A DNA stretch of 64,000 nucleotides from Bradyrhizobium hereditatis (GCF_020329435.1 NZ_JAGKJK010000018.1:1-64000), one strand, 5' to 3'; shown: positions 9,782 through 18,704, counted from the first letter of the stretch. Numbers and translations: made by a program. The notes: generated by a model from the sequence alone, not told the origin.

Positions 9782-10606
9782 TCACCGCGCGAAGCTGATG
9801 AGATGGCCGTGATCCGGCGACGGCATCACGCCCATCGGAATGCCGTAGATGGTTTCGAGCTCGGCCGGCGTCATGATCTTGTCCGGGGTGCCGCGGGCAA
9901 TCAGCTTGCCGGAATGCAAGGCGATGATCTCGTCGCAGAAGCGCGCCGCCATATTGACGTCATGGAGCACGACGACCACGCCGAGATTGCGCTCGCGGGC
10001 GAGCTGCTTCACAAGCGATAGAACTTCGATCTGATGGGCGATGTCGAGCGCCGAGGTCGGCTCGTCGAGCAGCAGGCATTCGGCGTCCTGCGCAACCAGC
10101 ATGGCGATCCAGACCCGCTGACGCTCGCCGCCCGACAATGTATCGACCAGCCGATCCGCAAACGGCTCGATGTGGGTCAGCGCCATGGCCTCCGCGACCT
10201 TGTCGCGGTCGCTGTCGCCAAACCGGCCGAGCGCGCCATGCCAGGGATAGCGGCCGAGCGCAACCAGCTCCTTGACCAGCATGCCGGCGGCGGGCGGCGT
10301 CTGCTGCGGGAGATAGGCGACCTTGCGGGCGTATTCCCGATCGCTCCATTCGCGCAACCCGCGCCCTTCGAAGCGGATCGTGCCGGACGAGCTTGGCTGC
10401 TGGCGCGCCAGCAATTTCAGCAAGGTCGATTTGCCGGAGCCATTGTGCCCGATCAGGCCGACGACGCTGCGCGACGGAAGGGAGAGCGTGAGCGGTTCGA
10501 GCAGCGCGCGCCCGGCCACGGCGAAGCCGGCCCGGTCCAGTTCGAACAAGGGTTCCGGCGCATCGGGCGCGGCTTGCGCGATTTCGGTTGGCCGTACTAC
10601 GTGCAT
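9782..10606 (-). CDS. fhuC: FhuC-like ABC transporter ATPase
   Basis: The 274-residue nucleotide-binding subunit has Walker A GHNGSGKST, a Q-loop near YLPQQTP, the ABC signature LSGGERQRV, Walker B LLLDEPTSALD and the switch histidine in VVLHDVN. This is the FhuC/FepC arrangement for ferric-siderophore import. Unlike the usual fhuCDB order it is encoded convergently to the binding protein and permease, on the strand of the flavoreductase gene 64 bases upstream. It therefore probably shares the divergent promoter near 11.8-11.95 kb. The N-terminal 20 residues before the first strand are slightly long for the family. No second ATPase is present here, so it most likely energises the neighbouring permease. 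Confidence 0.93.
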   Translation of the reverse strand: MHVVRPTEIAQAAPDAPEPLFELDRAGFAVAGRALLEPLTLSLPSRSVVGLIGHNGSGKSTLLKLLARQQPSSSGTIRFEGRGLREWSDREYARKVAYLPQQTPPAAGMLVKELVALGRYPWHGALGRFGDSDRDKVAEAMALTHIEPFADRLVDTLSGGERQRVWIAMLVAQDAECLLLDEPTSALDIAHQIEVLSLVKQLARERNLGVVVVLHDVNMAARFCDEIIALHSGKLIARGTPDKIMTPAELETIYGIPMGVMPSPDHGHLISFAR

Positions 10607-10670
10607 GAAAATATGCCAGCGATGCCGTGCGAGGCGAGCGCCGTCTCGCCGCTCTGCGCGTGTCGGGATC

Positions 10671-11738
10671 TCATGGCTGGCGCAAGCTCCAATACGCGAC
10701 CGCCAGATGCTGCTCGCGGGAGAGCTTTCGCTCGTCGCGCAGATGGTTTCGCAGCGCCTTCAGCGCCTGTGCTTCGCACGCGACCCATGCAAAGAGGTCG
10801 CGATGGTCAGGCCATCGCACCGCCTTGACGGCATCGACCAATAGCTGCGTGGTCCCGGCCGGACGGTCGCCACGATGAAGCCAGCGGATCGATACGCCGG
10901 CGGGCGCGGCCAGCGGAACCTCCTCGAGGTGGTCGGCGACTTCGATGAAGACTTCACCCGTTGCCGTTGCCGGCAGCGTCTCGAGAATTCGGGCGATGGC
11001 GGGCAGGGCGGTTTCATCGCCCGCCAGCAACAGCCAGCGCGCGGGGCGAATGCTTCGCCCGAGCGGGCCGGCCATGCCGCAAATGGCGCCGCCTTGCGCG
11101 TTGACCGCGAATGCCGAGCCGGGACCGGCCTGATCATGGACCACGAAATCGATGTCGATCTCGCAGGCCTGCGGATCGATGCGGCGGATCGTGTAGTAGC
11201 GGGTGACAGGTCTGCGGTCGGGTTCCGGCCACAGGATACGCCCGTCCGGCGCAGGCCACGGCCATTCGGGCTTTGCGAGGCCTTCGGGCGGGAAATACAG
11301 GCGGACATGCAGGTCGTCATCGTTCACGAAACGCGCGATGTCATCGCCGGTGAACGTCAGACGGCGCATGCGCGGCGTCAGGTCAATCGCTGCCTTCAGC
11401 CGAACTTCGCGGAAGTTCGCCAACGTGCCGCCATTCGATTCATGGCCGGACCAGACGATGGTCGGTGCTTCGTCGCCAGCGAACTCGATCACGTGTGAGG
11501 CAACGACCGAGCGCAGCATTTCGAGGTTGCCTTTGTCGTTGGCTTCGACGCGAATCTTCAGCGCCGCTGCCTCGACGGCAAGCGAGCTGGTTCCAAACGG
11601 CAGTTTCGCCACCATGAGACCGTCCCGGTCCTCAAAGGCGATGTCATGCTCGGCCAGATGATCGATCATCCGCGCAGCGAGGCCGGCGGCATCGGGAAGC
11701 GCGATGCGGGTTTCGGAGATAAGCGAATCCAAAGTCAT
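10671..11738 (-). CDS. Siderophore-interacting FAD-binding reductase with N-terminal DUF2218 domain
   Basis: The 355-residue protein has two parts. Residues 5-100 resemble DUF2218, the small domain often fused to siderophore-interacting proteins. Residues 115-355 are a ViuB/YqjH-type flavoreductase with the flavin-binding RYYTIRRID segment near 185, the HDQAGPGSAFA segment near 210 and the C-terminal HLAVAYWSL signature. Such enzymes reduce Fe(III) in the cytoplasm, using NAD(P)H through FAD, to release iron from the imported siderophore. The gene lies upstream of fhuC on the same strand and is divergent from the exporter. A palindrome resembling an Irr box sits in the shared intergenic region at 11896. 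Together these indicate iron-responsive expression. Confidence 0.9.
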   Translation of the reverse strand: MTLDSLISETRIALPDAAGLAARMIDHLAEHDIAFEDRDGLMVAKLPFGTSSLAVEAAALKIRVEANDKGNLEMLRSVVASHVIEFAGDEAPTIVWSGHESNGGTLANFREVRLKAAIDLTPRMRRLTFTGDDIARFVNDDDLHVRLYFPPEGLAKPEWPWPAPDGRILWPEPDRRPVTRYYTIRRIDPQACEIDIDFVVHDQAGPGSAFAVNAQGGAICGMAGPLGRSIRPARWLLLAGDETALPAIARILETLPATATGEVFIEVADHLEEVPLAAPAGVSIRWLHRGDRPAGTTQLLVDAVKAVRWPDHRDLFAWVACEAQALKALRNHLRDERKLSREQHLAVAYWSLRQP

Positions 11739-11895
11739 TCTCCAGTCGGGCCTGTCCGATGCTGGCCTGCAAGCGCTTCGATTTTTCGGATATCGCGGCC
11801 CGACACAGCGGCTGGATCCAAGTCCTACTCGCTCATTGGCTGCAATGCAAAGGCGGTACTAGTCTCATTTTATTAAAGGCATTGCCGATCACAAA

Positions 11896-11910
11896 TTAGA
11901 ATCCATCGAA
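11896..11910. promoter_or_regulatory. Candidate Irr/ICE-like iron-control palindrome, site 1
   Basis: The sequence TTAGAATCCATCGAA is an imperfect inverted repeat (TTAGA / TCGAA, five-base spacer, one mismatch). It lies between the divergent flavoreductase and exporter genes, 42 bases before the exporter ATG. A near-identical copy occurs at 17248 in the other divergent promoter of this locus. The half-site TTAGAA resembles the ICE motif bound by Irr in Bradyrhizobium and relatives. The resemblance and the repetition are seen; binding is inferred. Confidence 0.5.
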
Positions 11911-11951
11911 AAAGGCTGAAAAATAAGCTCTGGAATAGTGATGCTGCCATC

Positions 11952-13742
11952 ATGTATTCGCATCACACCGGCAAGGCTGTTCGTATCGCGACGGGCCGTG
12001 TAGGTTCGCTTTCTGCTCTACTCCAGCGCGCGGCACTCATGATGAATCCACGAAGCGGCCTGACGGCGCAGATCCTGCATCTCCTGCGGCCATACTGGCC
12101 TATCGTGCTCGGCGGCATCGTGCTCGGCGTGGTCGGTGGCGCCAGCGTTGCGGGGTTGCTTGCGGTCGTCAACCGCGGGCTCTATGCCACGCAAGGCGAC
12201 GTCGCAACCCTGCTCTTCGCATTTGCCGGCCTGTGTCTGTTGATCCTGATCGGCTCCATCGGCGCCGATATCAGTGCCAACTATGTTGGACAGCGGATCA
12301 TTGCCGAGCTTCGCAAGTCGCTTGCTGCGAAAATCCTGGCGGCCCCGATCGACCAGCTCGAAATCTATCGAACGCATCGCCTGATTCCTGTTCTCACGCA
12401 GGATGTCGATACGATCAGCGATTTCGCGTTCTTCTTCTCTTCCTTCTTCGTGTCCCTCATCATCACACTCGGCTGCATGGTCTATCTGGCGGTGCTGTCG
12501 TGGCCGCTGTTTCTGATCACCGGTCTGGTCATCGTCCTCGGTTCACTCGCGCATGCATTTGCGCGGACACGGGGCGTTCAGGGTTTCAACGCTGCCCGCT
12601 ATTCGGAGGACGAGCTGCAGAAGCATTATCGCGCGATCGCCGAGGGTGCGAAGGAGCTGCGGCTTAATCGCACGCGCCGTCAGCGCGTCTATGTCGATCA
12701 ACTTCAGCGTACCGTCGACCGGATCAGCGCGGTGCAGATCAAATCGATCAACCTGTTCGTGACGGCGCGCGCACTCGGCACGATGCTGTTCTTCGTCGTG
12801 ATCGGCGTGGCGCTGACGTTGCGGCCGTTCCTCTGGCCCGACAGCCCGGCCGCCGTCTCCAGCGGCTTCGTCCTGGTGCTGCTCTATATGCGGGGGCCTA
12901 TCGATCAGGTCATCGGCATCCTGCCATCCCTGGGGCGCGCGCAAGTAGCGATGCGGCGCATCGCCGATCTTTCGGAGCAGTTCTCGACGCCCGAGCAGGA
13001 CTTGCTGGCCGCATCATCAACCGCATCGCATGGATCGGGCAAGATCGAATCGATCGAGCTCCGCGGCGTGTCGTATGGCTTCCGCGCGGTGCCGGGCAGC
13101 GAGCCATTCGTTCTCGGGCCGATTGACCTGCATGTCCGCCGCGGAGACATCGTTTTCATTGTCGGTGAAAACGGCAGCGGCAAGACTACGCTGATCAAGC
13201 TGCTGCTTGGCCTCTACGCACCGCAGAGCGGCACGCTGCTGCGCGATGGCCGGCCCGTCGTGACCGAAACGCGCGATGATTACCGGCAACTCTTCACCAC
13301 CATCTTTTCCGACTATTACCTGTTTGAGGATCTCCTGCAGGGAGCCGGAATGGTGCCTGAGGTAGCAGAGCGCTACCTGAAGCGATTGGAGGTCGCCCAC
13401 AAGGTTTCGGTCGAGAACGGCGTGTTTACGACCACGGACCTCTCGACCGGTCAGCGCAAGCGGCTGGCGCTGATGAATGCGTGGCTGGAGGAGAGGCCGG
13501 TCCTCGTATTCGACGAGTGGGCCGCAGATCAGGATCCCGCCTTCCGTCACATCTTCTACACGGAACTGCTGCCCGACTTAAAGCGCATGGGCAAGACGAT
13601 GATCGTGATCTCGCACGATGACCGCTACTTCGGCGTGGCGGATCATCTTGTGCGACTTCGTCATGGCAAGATCGTCGCAGACGAGGCGACGGTGCATGAC
13701 GTCATCAAGTCGTCATCGGTTCCAACCGGCGCGTCTCTTTAG
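11952..13742 (+). CDS. Cyclic-peptide/siderophore export ABC transporter (PvdE/SyrD type)
   Basis: This 596-residue half-transporter fuses about six transmembrane helices (residues 45-330) to an ATPase domain (370-590). The ATPase has Walker A GENGSGKTT, a degenerate signature LSTGQRKRLAL, Walker B VLVFDEWAADQD and the switch histidine in VISHDD. The unusual DEWAADQDP after Walker B and the STGQ signature are the hallmark of the SyrD/PvdE cyclic-peptide exporter group, which moves NRPS products or precursors to the periplasm. ATG 11952 is the longest good start; the alternative ATG at 12039 begins closer to the first helix. It is preceded by a candidate iron-control palindrome. It probably exports the siderophore made by the NRPS. 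Confidence 0.9.
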   Translation: MYSHHTGKAVRIATGRVGSLSALLQRAALMMNPRSGLTAQILHLLRPYWPIVLGGIVLGVVGGASVAGLLAVVNRGLYATQGDVATLLFAFAGLCLLILIGSIGADISANYVGQRIIAELRKSLAAKILAAPIDQLEIYRTHRLIPVLTQDVDTISDFAFFFSSFFVSLIITLGCMVYLAVLSWPLFLITGLVIVLGSLAHAFARTRGVQGFNAARYSEDELQKHYRAIAEGAKELRLNRTRRQRVYVDQLQRTVDRISAVQIKSINLFVTARALGTMLFFVVIGVALTLRPFLWPDSPAAVSSGFVLVLLYMRGPIDQVIGILPSLGRAQVAMRRIADLSEQFSTPEQDLLAASSTASHGSGKIESIELRGVSYGFRAVPGSEPFVLGPIDLHVRRGDIVFIVGENGSGKTTLIKLLLGLYAPQSGTLLRDGRPVVTETRDDYRQLFTTIFSDYYLFEDLLQGAGMVPEVAERYLKRLEVAHKVSVENGVFTTTDLSTGQRKRLALMNAWLEERPVLVFDEWAADQDPAFRHIFYTELLPDLKRMGKTMIVISHDDRYFGVADHLVRLRHGKIVADEATVHDVIKSSSVPTGASL

Positions 13743-13971
13743 AGCTATTTTATTCTCGGCCGAAATTTGAATCGAAGTTCAGGCTCTTTCGAGCAGTATG
13801 TCGTCGAGAGCATATGATGCCTGTCGCGACGCGGTCCTGTCAGATTTGTAAGGAATCTAAACTGCGTGTGTTGGCATTCCTTGTCATCCTGCGCGGGAGT
13901 GCTTTAGATCGCTAGCGCGAGTGAAGATCGCGTTCTGTTTTGAGCAATGACGTTTGCGATGCGAGGGCCGG

Positions 13972-15036
13972 ATGAACAAAGCTTCGAGCTCCGCGATCGG
14001 ACCCCGCGCATTTCCGATCGGACCGCATGCTGCGATGACGGTTGTCCAGGACGGCGGAGGAGACCTTCGCGTTGCCGCAGGCGCCACGACTGTAATGAGT
14101 CTGCGCCTCGACGAGCCGCTGGATCGCCTGAAACTATCCGATATCCCCGACGATCTGAATCTCGCGATACGTGCCGTGTCGGCGGCAGCGGAAGCCATGT
14201 TCGGTTGGCGGCCGAGCCTTGATCGGCTTGTGCTGGACTTGGGCAGCGGAGAATCACTTGCGCGCGAGCTGATGAACCATGGCCTCGCGGTCATGGTGGG
14301 AACGGAGCTTGTGCTGCTGCCTGAACTGGTGATGCAACGCCGGGATAATTGGCTGGTCCATGCCGAGCGGCCGCCGATGCCGCAACTGCACGTGATGACA
14401 GACGGCAAACGTCACCCGCGTCGCTCGCCCAAGCCTGTGGGAAAAGTGTACGCCCGCTTCATTCCCTGGCTCGCCGAGGTGATCTCCTTCCGCGTCGCAG
14501 ATCTCGACAAAGACCTGCACCTCTTGCATCGCTGGATGAACGATCCCCGCGTCGATGCGTTCTGGAACGAGGCGGGCGATCTCGAAAAGCATCGGCGCTA
14601 TCTGTCCGGCATTCTGGCGGACCCGCATATGCTGCCGCTGATCGGCTGCTTCGATGACGAGCCGTTCGGCTATTTCGAGCTCTATTGGGCCAAGGAAAAT
14701 CGCATCGCACCATTCTACGATGCCGACGACTACGACCGCGGCTGGCATGTCGTCGTCGGCGAGGATGCCTATCGCGGGCGCCGCTACATCAGCGCCTGGC
14801 TGCCGTCGCTGATGCACTACATGTTCCTGGACGATTGCCGGACGCAGCGCATCGTTGGCGAGCCGGCGGCGGCGCATTCGCAGCAGCTCCGCAATCTGGA
14901 AGTGTCGGGCTTCGCAAGAATCAAGAACTTCGATTTTCCGCACAAACGGGCCACCCTCGTCATGCTGCTGCGCGAGCGCTTCTTTGGCGACCGGCTTTGG
15001 CTGCCGGCAGCCCCAGGCTCGGCGGCCAAGTCCTAA
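13972..15036 (+). CDS. IucB/AcbB-like siderophore N-acyltransferase
   Basis: The protein has 354 residues; the C-terminal 190 form a GNAT fold of the Acetyltransf_8 type (IucB, MbtK, VbsA, RhbD relatives). It is recognised by VADLDKDLHLLHRWMNDPRV, where the RWMNDPRV segment is typical, and by GYFELYWAKE, GWHVVVGEDAYRG and RIVGEP. The N-terminal 130 residues are the variable domain usual in this family. Such enzymes acylate the N-hydroxylated side chain of lysine or ornithine to give the hydroxamate ligand. The gene lies 22 bases before the N-monooxygenase gene, so hydroxylation and acylation are encoded together. The acyl group cannot be read from sequence; acetyl is the commonest. Confidence 0.88.
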   Translation: MNKASSSAIGPRAFPIGPHAAMTVVQDGGGDLRVAAGATTVMSLRLDEPLDRLKLSDIPDDLNLAIRAVSAAAEAMFGWRPSLDRLVLDLGSGESLARELMNHGLAVMVGTELVLLPELVMQRRDNWLVHAERPPMPQLHVMTDGKRHPRRSPKPVGKVYARFIPWLAEVISFRVADLDKDLHLLHRWMNDPRVDAFWNEAGDLEKHRRYLSGILADPHMLPLIGCFDDEPFGYFELYWAKENRIAPFYDADDYDRGWHVVVGEDAYRGRRYISAWLPSLMHYMFLDDCRTQRIVGEPAAAHSQQLRNLEVSGFARIKNFDFPHKRATLVMLLRERFFGDRLWLPAAPGSAAKS

Positions 15037-15058
15037 CGCCCGAACGGAGCGCAGCTTC

Positions 15059-16357
15059 ATGTCTCACCAGCTTGCGATCGAGCACGACGTCATCGGCGTC
15101 GGATTTGGGCCTTCCAATCTTGCGCTTGCGATCGCGTTGGACGAATGCACCAGAAGGTCGCGTCTGAAATGCGCGCCGTTGTTCGTGGAAAAGCAGCCGC
15201 ATTTCACCTGGCACGGCGGCATGCTTCTGCCGGGCAGCGACATGCAGATCTCGTTTCTCAAGGACCTCGTTTCGCTGCGCGACCCGACCAGCCCGTTCAC
15301 CTTTGTGAACTATCTGCACAAACGTGGCCGCTTGCTTGATTTCATCAACTGTCGGACGTTCTATCCGAGCCGGCTTGAGTTCAATGATTATCTCCGATGG
15401 GTTGCCGGCCAGTTCAAATCTCAGGCGGCGTATGGCGAAACCATTGTCGCCGTCGAGCCGGTGACGGCCGGGCAGACTGTGACGTCCTTGCGGGTGCATT
15501 CGCGGACGCTTGCCGGCGGTGAAACTGTGCGGCTTGCAAGGAATTTGGTGGTCGCTGTGGGAGGGCAGCCCTATGTCCCCCAGATGTTTGCGGCGATCGC
15601 CAGCGATCCCAGATTGTTCCACTCCAGCCGCTATCTGGACGCGGTCGAGTGCGCCGGCCTGGATGGCAGGGCAGCGCGGGTGGCCGTGGTCGGTGGAGGA
15701 CAAAGTGCAACTGAAGTGACGGTTGATCTCCACAGCCGCTTTCCGGATGTGTGCATCGATCTGATCTTTCGCGGCCACGCCTTGAAGCCATCCGACAGCA
15801 GCCCGTTCGTCAACGAGATTTTCAATCCCGATTACACCGACTTCATCTATGCGCAGCCCTCCGAACGGCGGGATGCGATCGTTCGCAACTTCCGGAATAC
15901 GAATTATGCGGTGGTCGATTCCGATCTGCTCGATCAACTGTATCGATTGCTCTACCAGCAGCGCGTTGGCGGCGAGCCGAGGGTCACGTTGTATCCACGA
16001 AGCGAGATAACGGGCGTGGGCGTGGGGGCGGACGGGATCGAGATCAGCCTGGTCGACAAGTTCGGAGGTGAAAATCGCCGATCGACCTATGATGCCGTCG
16101 TCCTGGCCACCGGATACGACAGGGAGACACCGCACGCATTTCTGGAGCCGATCCAGCGTTACATTCGTGATAGCGTGCTGGATCGCAACTATCGGCTCGT
16201 CACCAGCCCGGCATTTCGGCCGCAGATCCATCTCCAGGGCTACTCGGAAGCTTCGCACGGCCTCAGCGATACGTTGCTCTCCGTCCTTGCCGCGCGTTCG
16301 CAGGAGATCGCGGAATCGCTGCTCTCGACCATCTCGCGCCGCGAGCTGATCGCGTAA
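15059..16357 (+). CDS. L-ornithine/L-lysine N-monooxygenase
   Basis: The 432-residue enzyme has the SidA/IucD/PvdA layout. The FAD motif GVGFGPSNLALA is at residues 11-22, the substrate-region motif LPGSDMQISFLKDLVSLRDP near 60, the NADPH motif VVGGGQSATEV near 215 and the C-terminal ATGYDRETP near 355. It N-hydroxylates the terminal amine of ornithine or lysine with NADPH and oxygen, the committing step to a hydroxamate. The ATG at 15059 gives the canonical N-terminus; longer in-frame extension upstream has no similarity. The acyltransferase gene precedes it. The convergent phosphopantetheinyl transferase gene ends five bases after this stop. The ornithine-versus-lysine choice is unresolved; the NRPS A2 code leans to ornithine. 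Confidence 0.93.
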   Translation: MSHQLAIEHDVIGVGFGPSNLALAIALDECTRRSRLKCAPLFVEKQPHFTWHGGMLLPGSDMQISFLKDLVSLRDPTSPFTFVNYLHKRGRLLDFINCRTFYPSRLEFNDYLRWVAGQFKSQAAYGETIVAVEPVTAGQTVTSLRVHSRTLAGGETVRLARNLVVAVGGQPYVPQMFAAIASDPRLFHSSRYLDAVECAGLDGRAARVAVVGGGQSATEVTVDLHSRFPDVCIDLIFRGHALKPSDSSPFVNEIFNPDYTDFIYAQPSERRDAIVRNFRNTNYAVVDSDLLDQLYRLLYQQRVGGEPRVTLYPRSEITGVGVGADGIEISLVDKFGGENRRSTYDAVVLATGYDRETPHAFLEPIQRYIRDSVLDRNYRLVTSPAFRPQIHLQGYSEASHGLSDTLLSVLAARSQEIAESLLSTISRRELIA

Positions 16358-16361
16358 GCCG

Positions 16362-17189
16362 TCAGACGGCCGACGCAATCAGCCGCCATTGCCCGGCAGG
16401 TCCAAGTGCGTCCGGCACCGAAAGCACGGCAGGCGAGGGCCCTGCATCGATGACCACAATATTCGGAGGTATTGTGAATCCGAGGCCGGCGGCTTTGAGC
16501 AGGGCCTCTTTGAGGGTCCAATAGCGAAGAAAGAGACGAGATCGCAGTGCTGCAGGAGCGCTCCAAAGGACCTTCCGTTCTTCTTCCGCCAGGGCGATTT
16601 CGCTGATGGAAGCCATGTCATCGACTTCTCGCAGCGGTTCGATATCGACTCCGATCGACATGCGGGCCGCTGCAACGGCTACGGCGCCTCGCGCATGGCT
16701 CAGGCTGAAGTCGAAATCCGCAGGTCCAGCAACGAGCGCCGGCTTGCCGTGGGCCGACGGTTCAAATCGCAGGGTCTTGGCGGGTACATCTATGAGTCTC
16801 CCAAGCAGCATGCGCGCGCCGGCATGCGCGGCCAGATAGCTCATGCGGTCCTCAAGGTGGCGGAACCGCACCAGACGTTCGGTCTCTTCGGCGTCGAGCA
16901 TTTGCGCGGCTTGTTCGATACTGGGTGCATCGGCGGTGCCGCCAGCGACATCTTGCAACGCAGATACCTTCGCAAGCCAGAGAGCGATCTCTCCTTGTTT
17001 CAGCGGCTCGATTGGACGCGCGAAGCCCGCAGCGGGCATGCACCGCACGTGAAGCCGCTCCTGCGCAGCCGTGCACTTGACGGCTATCGACCAAGCGAGG
17101 AAGGCGCTTGCAGTATTGGTCGAAAGCGCTACGGCGAACGGTTGGTGTGCAGCCCTTCGGAAGTTCGTCATGTCTGTTGGCTGGGACAT
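16362..17189 (-). CDS. 4'-phosphopantetheinyl transferase, Sfp/HetI type
   Basis: The core motifs of Sfp-type transferases are all present: FSLSHARG, GVDIEPL with the magnesium-binding acids, and FLRYWTLKEALLKA near the C-terminus. The enzyme transfers phosphopantetheine from CoA to the carrier-domain serines, here those of the NRPS (LGGDS and LGGNS). The start is uncertain. An in-frame GTG occurs at 17228, ATGs at 17189 and 17171, and an ATG at 17039 that would give 225 residues, closest to the usual length. The residues before the PLKQGEIALWLAKV segment show no family similarity. The gene is divergent from a small HhH protein gene, with a palindrome at 17248 between them. It closes the set needed to make and activate the siderophore synthetase. 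Confidence 0.9.
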   Translation of the reverse strand: MSQPTDMTNFRRAAHQPFAVALSTNTASAFLAWSIAVKCTAAQERLHVRCMPAAGFARPIEPLKQGEIALWLAKVSALQDVAGGTADAPSIEQAAQMLDAEETERLVRFRHLEDRMSYLAAHAGARMLLGRLIDVPAKTLRFEPSAHGKPALVAGPADFDFSLSHARGAVAVAAARMSIGVDIEPLREVDDMASISEIALAEEERKVLWSAPAALRSRLFLRYWTLKEALLKAAGLGFTIPPNIVVIDAGPSPAVLSVPDALGPAGQWRLIASAV

Positions 17190-17247
17190 GGGCGCAAGCG
17201 TATGCAACTTTCGAGTGTGTTTGTGCACCGTGCGGACCCGATGTTAC

Positions 17248-17262
17248 TTAGAATCCATCTAA
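17248..17262. promoter_or_regulatory. Candidate Irr/ICE-like iron-control palindrome, site 2
   Basis: TTAGAATCCATCTAA is a perfect inverted repeat (TTAGA, spacer ATCCA, TCTAA). It shares 13 of 15 bases with the site at 11896, including the central ATCCATC. It lies between the phosphopantetheinyl transferase gene (minus) and the HhH-protein gene (plus). Its position in a second divergent promoter of the same siderophore locus supports a common regulator, most likely Irr or another Fur-superfamily protein by motif resemblance. Confidence 0.55.
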
Positions 17263-17369
17263 CCGTGAGCAATCGTAACCATGTGTGGTTGCGACAAACA
17301 CTGGTTGTGCTGATAGATTCATTCTTAAGCGCTTCGGCGCCATTTGCAGACTCAAACGTAGAACTGACC

Positions 17370-17771
17370 ATGAGAAAATCCGCCACTGTCGAGCAGCCCA
17401 CGGACGGCTATTTGCCAGAGCGGATTGCAACCATACTGGTTCGCAGCCAGCATGCAGGTCTCGTCAGCAAGGAGTTGGCCACGCGCATCGACTACCTGCT
17501 CGAGATTGCATCGCTTCATACCAGAAACGAGCTTCTGGGGCTGCCGGGTTTGGGCCGCCTGGGTGTCCATCGGGTTGAAAGGTGGATGACGTTTCATGGC
17601 CGGCGCCTTCGCCGCAACGACGAGAGCCTCGACAGCGTGATCTGTCGATTTGGCTTCCGACAGGCATGTCTCGAAGAGAGAGTTGGCCGGGGTAGACCTG
17701 TATCGGTGATATCGCCGGAGGAAAGAGACAAGGTCCTGCGCGGGCTCGGTTCATACGATATGCGCGCCTGA
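17370..17771 (+). CDS. Small protein with an RNA polymerase alpha-CTD-like/HhH segment
   Basis: The 133-residue protein opens MRKSATVEQ. Residues 50-80 read TRNELLGLPGLGRLGVHRVE followed by a helix and a basic turn. This matches the helix-hairpin-helix of the RNA polymerase alpha C-terminal domain (the T-x-x-ELL-x-IPxxGxKxxxE pattern) and related DNA-binding HhH motifs. The N-terminal 45 residues form a probable helical segment with no match I recognise. ATG 17370 was chosen; the reading frame stays open far upstream but only as antisense of the phosphopantetheinyl transferase gene. It is transcribed away from the siderophore genes behind a palindrome resembling an Irr box. A DNA-binding role is inferred from the motif alone. 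Confidence 0.5.
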   Translation: MRKSATVEQPTDGYLPERIATILVRSQHAGLVSKELATRIDYLLEIASLHTRNELLGLPGLGRLGVHRVERWMTFHGRRLRRNDESLDSVICRFGFRQACLEERVGRGRPVSVISPEERDKVLRGLGSYDMRA

Positions 17772-17962
17772 CAGCCCTCCGGAGCGGCGTTGGTGTCAGT
17801 CGTGCTCATAAACACCAATCCGCAGAGCTGCGACGCGGAGCGCGTCCGACATTGCCAAACGTCATCCTGTCACGGCGTCGATGGAAACGGCGCGATTGAT
17901 CCAAAGCCGATGTTGCAATGTGCAGGCGTTTACTGGTCTGCTGCCGGCCGCTATGGTCGGGC

Positions 17963-18627
17963 ATGTCTCCAGCCCGCTCCGTACTACTGGACCTCGACGG
18001 AACGCTAATTGATTCGCAGCCTGGCATTTTCGCAAGCTGCTCAGCCGCACTGCGAGCGCTCGGACATGATCCAGGCGAAGCGCAGGACATAAAGCGCGCC
18101 ATCGGGCGCCGCTCGAGGACATGTTGCAGGCTTTGCTGCAGGCACGCGGAGACGACCGGATCGGTGAAGCTGTGGCAGCCTATCGCGAGCACTATGGCCA
18201 AAGCGGTCTGCTCGGAAGCAAGCCTTACGATGGAATCAGCGGCGCGCTGCAGGACATGCAGCGAGCTGGATTGCGGATCTACTTGGCTACGTCCAAGCGT
18301 GAAGTCTTTGCCCGGCGCATTTTGCAGAACCTGAAACTGGCAACATACTTCGACGGCATCTACGGCTCAGTGCCAGGCGGTGAGCTGGATCATAAGCCTG
18401 AGTTGCTCGCCCATATCCTGTCGGAACAGGATATCGATGCTTCGCACAGTCTTATGGTCGGGGATCGACGGTATGACATTGTCGGGGCCCACGCGGTCAA
18501 GATGCGCGGTCTAGGCGTGCTTTGGGGATATGGTAGCCGAGATGAGCTCGAAGCGGCTGGCGCAGATCAATTAGTGGAACGGACGACTGATCTCGCTCGC
18601 ATGGTTCTATCAATGTTGAACGAATAG
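17963..18627 (+). pseudogene. HAD-family phosphatase (Gph-like), interrupted by one frameshift
   Basis: Two overlapping frames together make one HAD hydrolase of about 221 residues. The first (from ATG 17963) carries motif I, LLDLDGTLIDS. The second (to 18627) carries motif II (YLATSKREV), the motif III lysine (DHKPELL) and motif IV (MVGDRRYDIVGAHA). They join around 18104, where adding one G to GGGCGCC would restore the continuous reading IGAPLEDMLQ. The break is therefore a one-base loss in a short G run, either a real mutation or a sequencing error. Intact relatives are phosphoglycolate phosphatase-like enzymes with an alpha-helical cap. Its substrate and any link to the siderophore locus are unknown. 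The convergent SIS gene ends 77 bases downstream. Confidence 0.8.
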
Positions 18628-18704
18628 GCTCCAACTTGCTCAAACGGAACGGAGGTCGTTTCGGCGCTTCAGCTTTCAGCGACCAGCCAGCGAACCGTCA
18701 GCTG

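Noticed and set aside
14960..16378. 472-codon minus-strand frame opposite the N-monooxygenase
   Set aside because: The plus-strand gene has complete family motifs; the opposite frame has none.
16389..17369. N-terminal extension of the HhH protein through the phosphopantetheinyl transferase gene
   Set aside because: The frame is open only because it runs antisense to a real gene. A plausible ATG and the palindrome-containing promoter lie at 17248-17370.
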